From the NCBI GenBank assembly GCA_030683195.1, contig JAUXQA010000128.1:1-7702 (forward strand): a stretch of 7,702 bases of DNA, in the 5' to 3' direction. Of the stretch, positions 1 to 5,457 are shown one piece after another. The stretch is from Rhodoferax sp. (GTDB lineage: Bacteria > Pseudomonadota > Gammaproteobacteria > Burkholderiales > Burkholderiaceae_C). A model generated the notes under the pieces. The model was given only the letters and a program-made list of their open reading frames with translations, searched no databases and was not told where the DNA came from. Numbering within the stretch: the first letter of the stretch is position 1; each line of letters begins with the position of its first letter. A program made the position numbers and the translations under genes.

Positions 1-1578
1 GTTGCTGGTCAGCAGCTTTTCGTAGCGCGCTTTTTCAACGTTCAGGATCTTGCCGCGCAGGGGCAGAATCGCCTGGAATTTACGGTCGCGGCCTTGTTTG
101 GCAGAGCCTCCCGCAGAGTCACCCTCGACGATGTAGATCTCGCACATAGCGGGGTCTTTTTCCTGGCAATCAGCCAGTTTTCCGGGCAAGCCCATGCCAT
201 CGAGCACGCCCTTGCGGCGGGTCATGTCGCGCGCTTTGCGCGCCGCTTCACGGGCGCGGGCGGCTTCAATGATCTTGCCCACGATAATTTTGGCATCGGC
301 CGGGCGCTCCTGCAGGTAGTCGTGCAGCAGGCGGCTCACAATATCTTCCACCGGGCCACGCACCTCGCTGCTCACGAGCTTGTCTTTGGTCTGGCTGCTG
401 AATTTGGGCTCTGGCACTTTGACGCTCAAGACGCAGCACAGGCCTTCGCGCATGTCGTCGCCTGTGACCTCAACTTTGGCTTTTTTGGCGATTTCGCTGT
501 CGTCGATGTATTTGTTGATGACCCGTGTCATGGCAGCACGCAGGCCGGTCAGGTGGGTGCCGCCATCGCGTTGTGGAATGTTGTTGGTGAAGCACAGCAC
601 TTGCTCGTTGTAGCCGCTGTTCCACTGCATGGCCACTTCGACACCGATGTTGGTGTTTTGGTCGCTCTGGCGGTCGCCCATGGCGTGGAAGATATTGGGG
701 TTCAATACCGTCTTGCCTTTGTTGATGAAGTTGACAAAACCCTTGACGCCACCGGCTCCCGAGAAGTCATCTTCCTTGCCGCTGCGTTCGTCTTTCAGAC
801 GAATCCGCACCCCGTTGTTCAGAAAGCTGAGTTCACGCAGGCGCTTACTCAATATCTCGTAGTGGAAATCGGTGTTGGTCTGGAAAATTTCCAAATCAGG
901 CAAAAAGTGCACTTCAGTGCCACGCTTCTCGGTCTCGCCAATCACCTTCATGGGGGAGACTTCAACGCCATTCACCACCTCGGTGATGCGGTTTTGCACG
1001 AAGCCTTTGCTGAACTCCATGACATGGATTTTTCCATCGCGCCGGATGGTGAGGCGCAGCATCTTGCTCAAGGCGTTAACGCAGCTCACGCCCACACCAT
1101 GAAGACCGCCTGAGACTTTGTAACTATTCTGGTTGAATTTGCCGCCGGCGTGCAGTTCAGTCAGCGCGATCTCTGCCGCTGAGCGTTTGGGTTCATGTTT
1201 GTCGTCCATCTTGACGCCGGTCGGAATGCCGCGACCGTTGTCGACCACCGACACCGAGTTATCCGAATGGATGGTGACCAGGATGTCATCGCAGTGACCG
1301 GCCAAAGACTCATCAATCGAGTTGTCCACCACCTCGAATACCAAGTGGTGCAAACCTGTTCCGTCGGATGTGTCGCCGATGTACATGCCGGGGCGTTTGC
1401 GGACGGCTTCCAAGCCTTCCAGGATCTGGATGGAGCCTTCGCCATAGGCCTCGGATGCGCCGGCCTGATGTGCATCAATGGTGGGCTGAAAGTTGGAGCT
1501 GTCGCTCGTGCCTTCGCCCGTATGCACACCCTCATCGCCATTTTCGGTGGGTTGAACTGGCTTGTTTTCTTCTGTCAT
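1..1578 (-). CDS. gyrB: DNA gyrase subunit B, 3' part cut by window edge
   Basis: ATPase subunit of the type II topoisomerase that introduces negative supercoils with GyrA. The reading frame is open from ATG at 1578 to base 1, giving 526 residues; family members have roughly 800-870, so the C-terminal third is missing. Visible in order are a poorly conserved N-terminal stretch (1-44), the GHKL ATPase start YGEGSIQILEGLEAVRKRPG, EVVDN (82-86, catalytic Glu and Mg-binding Asn), DNGRGIP (113-119), the ATP lid GGLHGVG (157-163), then the transducer region and the TOPRIM motif EGDS (485-488) with PLRGKILNVEKAR (506-518). I chose ATG 1578 because MTEENKP resembles the start of relatives as I recall them and the next in-frame ATG lies inside the ATPase fold. 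The ribosome binding site is weak (AGAAG about 7 bases upstream). It lies 92 bases behind dnaN in the same direction, probably partly cotranscribed. Confidence 0.97.
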   Translation of the reverse strand, partial: MTEENKPVQPTENGDEGVHTGEGTSDSSNFQPTIDAHQAGASEAYGEGSIQILEGLEAVRKRPGMYIGDTSDGTGLHHLVFEVVDNSIDESLAGHCDDILVTIHSDNSVSVVDNGRGIPTGVKMDDKHEPKRSAAEIALTELHAGGKFNQNSYKVSGGLHGVGVSCVNALSKMLRLTIRRDGKIHVMEFSKGFVQNRITEVVNGVEVSPMKVIGETEKRGTEVHFLPDLEIFQTNTDFHYEILSKRLRELSFLNNGVRIRLKDERSGKEDDFSGAGGVKGFVNFINKGKTVLNPNIFHAMGDRQSDQNTNIGVEVAMQWNSGYNEQVLCFTNNIPQRDGGTHLTGLRAAMTRVINKYIDDSEIAKKAKVEVTGDDMREGLCCVLSVKVPEPKFSSQTKDKLVSSEVRGPVEDIVSRLLHDYLQERPADAKIIVGKIIEAARAREAARKARDMTRRKGVLDGMGLPGKLADCQEKDPAMCEIYIVEGDSAGGSAKQGRDRKFQAILPLRGKILNVEKARYEKLLTSN

Positions 1579-1608
1579 GGCTAACTTCTAATCAGTTGAG
1601 TGACCAAA

Positions 1609-1637
1609 CCCGCCATAAGCTTCTTGCTTACCGCGGG
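1609..1637 (-). other. Hairpin in the dnaN-gyrB gap
   Basis: On the plus strand the arms are CCCGC (1609-1613) with GCGGG (1633-1637) and TAAGC (1616-1620) with GCTTA (1626-1630). They are separated by a two-base mismatch and closed by a five-base loop, giving ten base pairs in all. In the dnaN-to-gyrB transcript the stem is followed by only three U residues and then GG, so it is at best a weak terminator. It may instead be an RNA processing or stability element between the two cistrons. The rest of the 92-base gap shows no convincing gyrB promoter. Confidence 0.5.
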
Positions 1638-1670
1638 CTCGGGCTTCGTATTGCTACAAATGTGGTGGCA

Positions 1671-2777
1671 TCAAATTCGCATGGGCATCACTACGTATTT
1701 GAACGTGGCGTTGTCCGGGATGGTGAAAAGCGCAGAACTGTTGCCGTCAGACAGCTCAAGCTTCACCATGTCTTGGCTCATATTGTTCAAAGCGTCGATC
1801 AGGTAGGTGACATTGAAGCCGATTTCGATGCTGTCACCACCGTAGTCAATATCGAGCTCATCAACCGCCTCTTCCTGCTCTGCGTTGTTGGAAGCCACAC
1901 GCAGGGTGCCCGGGTCGATGTTCAGTCGAACGCCTTTGAATTTGTCGCTGGTCAAAATAGCGGTTCGCTGCAGCGTTGCAAGCAGGGCAGTCCGGCCCAG
2001 AGTGATGCTGTTTTTGTGGTTCTTGGGGATGACGCGGTTGTAATCGGGGAACTTGCCTTCGACCAGTTTGGTGACAAACTCCATGCCGCCAAAGCTGAAC
2101 TTTGCCTGGTTTCCGGCAAACTGCATCTCAATGGCACCCTCCGCGTCGGAGAGCAGGCGCTGCAGTTCGATGACCGTTTTGCGCGGCAAGATGACTTCTT
2201 GCTTGGGCACATCGACATCCAGTGTTGCAGACGCGAAAGCCAGGCGGTGGCCATCGGTGGCAACCAGGCTCAGCTGATTGCCTTCAGCCTCAAACAAAAT
2301 ACCATTCAGGTAGTACCGGATGTCATGGACCGCCATGGCAAATGACACTTGGTTCAGCAGGTCTTTGAGGGCCTTCTGAGGCACGCTAAACACGGGGCCA
2401 AAGTTGGCCGCCTCCTGCACCAGAGGAAAGTCTTCTGCCGCCATGGTTTGAAGCGTGAATTTGCTTTTTCCACCTTTGAGAATCAGTTTGGCTGCGCTCG
2501 ATTCCAGCGATACCGTCTGATCGGCTGGCATGGTCCGCAAAATATCGATCAGCTTGCGTGCGCCGACTGTTGTTGTGAAGTCGCCCATGTCACCACCAAG
2601 TTCAGCAGTGGTGCGAATTTGGATTTCCAGGTCACTTGTGGTGACCTCCATCAGAGGTCCTGTTTTTCGCAGCAACACATTAGCCAGAATAGGCAAAGTA
2701 TGGCGACGCTCAACGATACCTGCAACCGATTGCAGCATCGATAAAACTTTGTCTTGTGTGGCCTTCAGGACAATCAT
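1671..2777 (-). CDS. dnaN: DNA polymerase III beta sliding clamp
   Basis: Ring-shaped processivity clamp that encircles DNA and tethers polymerase III and other clamp-binding proteins. The 368-residue product matches the family's usual 366-370. It has the typical opening MIVLKATQDKVL followed by RRHTLPILANVLL, the central ATDGHRLA motif (173-180), GKFPDYNRVIP (241-251), and the canonical C-terminus YVVMPMRI (361-368), whose MPMR segment contributes to the hydrophobic client-binding pocket. Three similar clamp domains of about 120 residues are expected. The start is well supported: AGAGG lies six bases upstream of the ATG. It sits 98 bases downstream of dnaA in the same direction, the classic dnaA-dnaN arrangement. 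I saw no convincing separate promoter in that gap, so transcription from the dnaA promoter is likely. No truncation or missing motif is seen. Confidence 0.98.
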   Translation of the reverse strand: MIVLKATQDKVLSMLQSVAGIVERRHTLPILANVLLRKTGPLMEVTTSDLEIQIRTTAELGGDMGDFTTTVGARKLIDILRTMPADQTVSLESSAAKLILKGGKSKFTLQTMAAEDFPLVQEAANFGPVFSVPQKALKDLLNQVSFAMAVHDIRYYLNGILFEAEGNQLSLVATDGHRLAFASATLDVDVPKQEVILPRKTVIELQRLLSDAEGAIEMQFAGNQAKFSFGGMEFVTKLVEGKFPDYNRVIPKNHKNSITLGRTALLATLQRTAILTSDKFKGVRLNIDPGTLRVASNNAEQEEAVDELDIDYGGDSIEIGFNVTYLIDALNNMSQDMVKLELSDGNSSALFTIPDNATFKYVVMPMRI

Positions 2778-2813
2778 GTCAACCTCTTGTTAAATATGGT
2801 GTTTTGAGTCTTA

Positions 2814-2834
2814 AATCTGACACAGCGTCAGATT
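2814..2834 (-). repeat. Perfect inverted repeat between dnaA and dnaN
   Basis: AATCTGAC (2814-2821) is repeated inverted as GTCAGATT (2827-2834) around a five-base spacer. It lies in the 98-base gap, about 37 bases upstream of the dnaN start. In the transcript it can form an 8-bp hairpin, but neither side has a U-rich tract, so it is not a classical Rho-independent terminator. As DNA it is a dyad of 21 bases and could be an operator. Its function is unknown. Confidence 0.55.
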
Positions 2835-2875
2835 GACGTTGCAAGATTGCCGTTGTCTATGCTTCGTCCATGCCG

Positions 2876-4288
2876 TTAGCCTTTAAGGGTCTGTTCCAGC
2901 ACGTGAAGCTGTTGGTTCAGTTCGGTCATTTGCAATCTCTCCCCCCCGATCTTACGCACAGCATGCAGCACAGTGGTGTGATCGCGACCGCCAAATAGTT
3001 CACCAATTTCGGGCAGACTTTTTTGCGTCAATTCTTTTGCGAGATACATGGCGATTTGACGCGGCCGGGCGATGCTGGCCGGCCGTTTCTTGGAATACAT
3101 GTCGGCAATCTTGATCTTGTAATAGTCTGCCACCGTCTTTTGAATGTTTTCGACCGAGATTTGACGGTTTTGGATAGACAGCAGGTCACGAAGTGCCTCA
3201 CGGGCGAGCAAGATAGAGATTTCTTTTTGGTTAAAGCGGGAGTAAGCAAGAATCTTGCGCAACGCACCTTCCAATTCACGCACATTGGATCGCACATTCT
3301 TCGCAACAAAAAACGCCACCTCTTCCGGCATGTCAATGCCCTCAACACGCGCCTTGTTGATCAGAATGGCGACGCGCATTTCCAGCTCCGGCGGTTCAAT
3401 GGCAACAGTCAGTCCCGAATCAAAGCGCGATACCAGCCGTTCGTGAATGTCGGCCAAACCCTTTGGGTAAGTATCGCTGGTCATGACGATGTGCGATTTT
3501 TTGGCCAGCAAAGCTTCAAACGCATTGAAGAACTCTTCCTGAGTGCGCTCTTTGTTGGCAAAAAACTGAACATCATCGATGAGCAACAAGTCAAGCGAAT
3601 GGTACCGTTCCTTGAATTCGTCAAAAGTCTTGCGTTGGTAGGCTTTAACCACATCCGATACGAACTGCTCCGCATGGATGTAGAGAACTTTTGCAGTGGG
3701 CCTGTCCGCAAGCAGTCGGTTGCCCACAGCGTGCATCAAATGGGTTTTGCCCAGGCCCACGCCACCGTAAATAAACAGGGGGTTGTACAAGTGTCCGGGC
3801 ATGCCCGCCACATGCATGGCAGCTGCCCGTGCCATTCGGTTGGCCGTGCCTTCAATCAAAGAGTCAAATGTCAGTGCTGTGTTGAGGCGGTTTTTAAGGT
3901 TGCCAGCCGTCCGGTCTTCACCAATTTCAATGGTTTCTTCAATGGGAGCCGCTTCAACAGACCGTTGCAATGTATGAGTTCGTGCGGGCGTTTCCCTAGG
4001 AGTAAGCGCTAACTCAACCCGGATGGCCTGACCCGACAAATTCTCCAGCAGGTTCGAGATGCGGCTACTGTACTGCGCCCGGATCCAATCCATTTTGAAT
4101 CGGTTGGCGACAAAAATAGTGACCTTGGTGAGGTCGTCAGTGATCTGAGCGGAAAGTGGCTTGATCCAAGTGTTGAACTGCTGTTCAGGGAGCTCCTGTG
4201 CCAGCTGATCGACGCAAATTTGCCACAGGCTTTGACCAGCACCATGGCCCGTGGAACCAGGTTGGCTGGCGGATTGTCCCGATGTCAT
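2876..4288 (-). CDS. dnaA: Chromosomal replication initiator DnaA
   Basis: AAA+ ATPase that binds DnaA boxes, melts oriC and helps load DnaB helicase. The 470 residues match the family length (E. coli 467). Domain I (about 20-95) contains LPEQQFNTWIKPL. A variable linker follows (about 97-135). Domain III holds Walker A GGVGLGKTH (175-183), Walker B LLLIDD (234-239), sensor 1 MTSD (269-272), the arginine finger in ERLVSRF (Arg288) and sensor 2 NVRELEGAL (335-343). Domain IV is the helix-turn-helix with the signature GGRDHTTVLHA (433-443). All key residues are present. The ATG at 4288 leaves about 20 non-conserved residues before domain I; the ribosome binding site is poor, so the exact start is a little less certain than the gene. 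It is divergent from rpmH across the putative origin and is followed by dnaN. The promoter overlaps a DnaA box, consistent with autoregulation. Confidence 0.98.
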   Translation of the reverse strand: MTSGQSASQPGSTGHGAGQSLWQICVDQLAQELPEQQFNTWIKPLSAQITDDLTKVTIFVANRFKMDWIRAQYSSRISNLLENLSGQAIRVELALTPRETPARTHTLQRSVEAAPIEETIEIGEDRTAGNLKNRLNTALTFDSLIEGTANRMARAAAMHVAGMPGHLYNPLFIYGGVGLGKTHLMHAVGNRLLADRPTAKVLYIHAEQFVSDVVKAYQRKTFDEFKERYHSLDLLLIDDVQFFANKERTQEEFFNAFEALLAKKSHIVMTSDTYPKGLADIHERLVSRFDSGLTVAIEPPELEMRVAILINKARVEGIDMPEEVAFFVAKNVRSNVRELEGALRKILAYSRFNQKEISILLAREALRDLLSIQNRQISVENIQKTVADYYKIKIADMYSKKRPASIARPRQIAMYLAKELTQKSLPEIGELFGGRDHTTVLHAVRKIGGERLQMTELNQQLHVLEQTLKG

Positions 4289-4304
4289 TATTGGTATCAG
4301 CTTC

Positions 4305-4313
4305 TGTGGATAG
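4305..4313 (-). promoter_or_regulatory. DnaA box, one mismatch (CTATCCACA)
   Basis: On the minus strand the sequence reads CTATCCACA, differing from the E. coli-type consensus TTATCCACA only at the first base. It lies between the predicted dnaA transcription start and the dnaA start codon, so bound DnaA could affect both origin function and dnaA expression. Confidence 0.65.
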
Positions 4314-4334
4314 TTATGAATTGACGGGTCTGCA

Positions 4335-4363
4335 ATTGTAATTTATCAAGACTTTATCCACAA
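4335..4363 (-). promoter_or_regulatory. Predicted sigma70-type promoter of dnaA
   Basis: Reading on the minus strand, TTGTGG (4363-4358, three of six to TTGACA) is followed by an exact 17-base spacer and TACAAT (4340-4335, five of six to TATAAT). The expected start of transcription is near 4328, giving a leader of about 40 bases. The -35 hexamer lies within the perfect DnaA box, so DnaA binding should compete with RNA polymerase. The prediction comes from pattern matching only. Confidence 0.55.
4354..4362 (+). promoter_or_regulatory. Perfect DnaA box (TTATCCACA)
   Basis: Exact match to the high-affinity DnaA consensus TTATCCACA on the plus strand. It overlaps the -35 element of the predicted dnaA promoter. 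A degenerate copy, TTATCAAGA, lies one helical turn (11 bases) to the left at 4343-4351 in the same orientation, which would suit cooperative DnaA binding. Confidence 0.85.
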
Positions 4364-4419
4364 GCTGCCGCAATTTCATCCGCACCTCTGGCGTCGCTTG
4401 TAGTAGGAATCGCAAGATG

Positions 4420-4448
4420 TTGCCGGGATTGAGAAAGTTTGCGATAAT
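4420..4448 (+). promoter_or_regulatory. Predicted sigma70-type promoter of the rpmH operon
   Basis: TTGCCG (4420-4425, four of six to TTGACA) is followed by a 17-base spacer and GATAAT (4443-4448, five of six to TATAAT). Transcription would begin near 4455, about 100 bases before rpmH, leaving a long leader that contains the hairpin at 4487-4527. Other promoter candidates nearer rpmH are clearly poorer. Confidence 0.55.
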
Positions 4449-4486
4449 CGGAGGTTCCTCCAATTGAGTTGGGGGAGTTAGAACCG

Positions 4487-4527
4487 CGGCCCCTGCTTCT
4501 TTGATAACTTTCAAAAGCTCGGGGCCG
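4487..4527 (+). other. Large imperfect hairpin in the rpmH leader
   Basis: The outer arms CGGCCCC (4487-4493) and GGGGCCG (4521-4527) are perfect complements. Inside, GCT (4495-4497) pairs with AGC (4516-4518) and TTTGA (4500-4504) with TCAAA (4511-4515), closing a six-base loop. That makes 15 base pairs interrupted by one asymmetric internal loop and one two-base bulge. The hairpin ends 28 bases before the rpmH start codon and has no following T-tract, so it is not a simple terminator. It may be a regulatory leader structure or part of the origin. Confidence 0.5.
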
Positions 4528-4555
4528 TCATTGAGCCCTTTAGGATTTCCAAAAA

Positions 4556-4690
4556 ATGAAACGCACTTACCAGCCCTCCAAGATCAACCGCGCCCGCACC
4601 CACGGTTTTTTGGTTCGCATGAAAACCCGCGGTGGCCGCGCTGTGATCAACGCTCGTCGTGCCAAGGGTCGCAAGCGCTTGGCGGTCTAA
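4556..4690 (+). CDS. rpmH: 50S ribosomal protein L34
   Basis: Small, very basic protein of the large ribosomal subunit that binds 23S rRNA. The 44-residue product MKRTYQPSK...RKRLAV has the usual length and the invariant pattern KRTYQPS, RTHGFLVRM, GGRAVINARRAKGRKRL. Asn at position 11 sits where relatives often have Arg. It is too short for many gene finders' length cut-offs but is unmistakable. AGGA at 4542-4545 is a plausible ribosome binding site, with a rather long ten-base spacing across an A-run. It is the first gene of the rpmH-rnpA-yidD-yidC cluster and diverges from dnaA. Its TAA stop is in the same frame as the following rnpA. Confidence 0.98.
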   Translation: MKRTYQPSKINRARTHGFLVRMKTRGGRAVINARRAKGRKRLAV

Positions 4691-4729
4691 TTCTGGCCGG
4701 TAGCATGGCGCGCAGTTCCACTGTCGCGC

Positions 4730-5191
4730 TTGCGCTGTCTCAAATTGCAGCGACTAAAAACTCGTAGTCAGTTTCAGGCTGCGTTGGCAGGTGGTACGGT
4801 AGCGCGTACGAATCACTTTGCACTGCATTGCGTGCTGCTGCCGATAGCTCTGAACAGTCAAAAAGTGATCGAAGCGGAGCAACCAAGCCGGGTGGCAGTT
4901 TCGTTATTTTCTGCGTATGGTGTGTGGATGGGGGCTATGGTTCCCAAGCGCTGGGCCAAAAGGGCTGTGACGCGCAACGCTATCAAGCGTCAGATCTATA
5001 ACGTTAGCCAAGAATTTGAGGCCGCGCTTCCTATGGCCGCGCATGTTGTCCGGTTGCGATCAGGATTTGATAAAACTCATTTCATCAGTGCGACATCTGA
5101 CGCATTGAAGGCTGAAGTAAATCAAGAGTTGCGACAACTCTTTACCCGAGCCGTGGCTTCAGCAGAGCTTCGTATTGAGGCTAAGAAATGA
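4730..5191 (+). CDS. rnpA: Ribonuclease P protein component
   Basis: Basic protein that assists the catalytic RNase P RNA in removing 5' leaders from pre-tRNAs. From TTG at 4730 the product has 153 residues. The diagnostic RNR region is RAVTRNAIKR (78-87), preceded by GAMVPKRWAKR. The N-terminal LKTRSQFQ matches the family's RL-x-T-x-x-F element, and HVVRLRSGFD lies in the second half. The start is uncertain: the frame has no ATG between the rpmH stop and the conserved region. Candidates are CTG 4721, TTG 4730 and TTG 4745; 4745 would give MQRLKTRSQFQ, close to relatives as I recall them. None has a good ribosome binding site. The gap to rpmH is 39 bases, so coupled translation is plausible. 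The gene ends inside the yidD start codon (ATGA). Confidence 0.93.
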   Translation: MRCLKLQRLKTRSQFQAALAGGTVARTNHFALHCVLLPIALNSQKVIEAEQPSRVAVSLFSAYGVWMGAMVPKRWAKRAVTRNAIKRQIYNVSQEFEAALPMAAHVVRLRSGFDKTHFISATSDALKAEVNQELRQLFTRAVASAELRIEAKK

Positions 5192-5457
5192 AGACTTTGT
5201 TGATTGGACTTGTCAAAGGATATCGGCTGTTGCTGAGCCCGTGGCTTGGTTCCGGCTGTCGATTCGAACCGACGTGTTCCGCATATTCCTTGTCTGCGCT
5301 TCAAATGCACGGTGCTGCCGCCGGGAGCTACCTAACGATGAAGCGTCTTGTTCGTTGTCAGCCTTGGTGCAGTGGTGGGCATGACCCCGTCCCACAAGAA
5401 AAGCCTCGATTTTTTTCTCAGCTAATTTTTCCCCCCACTAAAAAGAAGTCTTCATGA
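5188..5457 (+). CDS. yidD: Membrane protein insertion efficiency factor YidD
   Basis: Small membrane-associated protein of the YidD (DUF37, HCP) family, reported to assist insertion of YidC- and Sec-dependent proteins. The 89 residues start with an amphipathic segment, MKTLLIGLVKGYRLLLSPWLG. The family signature follows, GCRFEPTCSAYSLSAL (23-38, with Cys24 and Cys30), then RLVRCQPWCSGGHDPVP (53-69) and a Lys-rich tail. The start is fixed by the ATGA overlap with the rnpA stop. The stop overlaps yidC by the same ATGA pattern, so translation of the three genes is probably coupled. No separate ribosome binding site is obvious. Length and motifs are complete. Confidence 0.96.
   Translation: MKTLLIGLVKGYRLLLSPWLGSGCRFEPTCSAYSLSALQMHGAAAGSYLTMKRLVRCQPWCSGGHDPVPQEKPRFFSQLIFPPTKKKSS

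Larger units (their letters stand above)
4289..4555. other. oriC: Putative chromosomal replication origin (oriC), dnaA-rpmH intergenic region
   Basis: This non-coding gap of 267 bases separates divergent dnaA and rpmH, a common place for oriC in proteobacteria other than the enterics. It contains a perfect DnaA box (4354-4362), a one-mismatch box in the opposite orientation (4305-4313) and a weaker site TTATCAAGA (4343-4351) exactly 11 bases before the perfect box. The stretch 4310-4360 is clearly AT-rich and could be the unwinding element. Divergent gene orientation, with leading-strand co-orientation on both sides, fits bidirectional replication from here. The low number of good boxes is the main reservation. 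A 66-codon minus-strand open frame at 4314-4514 looks spurious. Confidence 0.7.

Noticed and set aside
94..1113. Plus-strand open frame of 339 codons opposite gyrB
   Set aside because: It lies wholly antisense to the clear GyrB frame, has no recognisable motifs and reflects codon periodicity of the real gene.
1368..2345. Plus-strand open frame of 325 codons across the gyrB-dnaN boundary
   Set aside because: It is antisense to both genes and their gap, has low-quality protein text and no family resemblance.
2778..2875. Possible separate dnaN promoter with TTGCAA at 2844-2839 on the minus strand
   Set aside because: No acceptable -10 hexamer occurs at a 16-18 base spacing; the nearest candidates match poorly.
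3023..4012. Plus-strand open frame of 329 codons opposite dnaA
   Set aside because: It is antisense to the AAA+ and DNA-binding domains of DnaA, without motifs or a convincing ribosome binding site.
4401..4406. TAGTAG as a possible DnaA-trio origin-opening element
   Set aside because: There are only two repeats, and they lie 38 bases from the perfect DnaA box, whereas trios normally follow a box closely. Too weak to claim.
4450..4475. Small overlapping inverted repeats GGAGG/CCTCC and CCTCCAA/TTGGGGG near the rpmH transcription start
   Set aside because: They are short, mutually exclusive and need a wobble pair or a very tight loop, so they are easily expected by chance.
4314..4514. Minus-strand open frame of 66 codons in the dnaA-rpmH gap
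   Set aside because: It overlaps the DnaA box, both predicted promoters and the leader hairpin, has no recognised family and begins inside the rpmH leader hairpin. A tiny gene cannot be excluded but is not supported.
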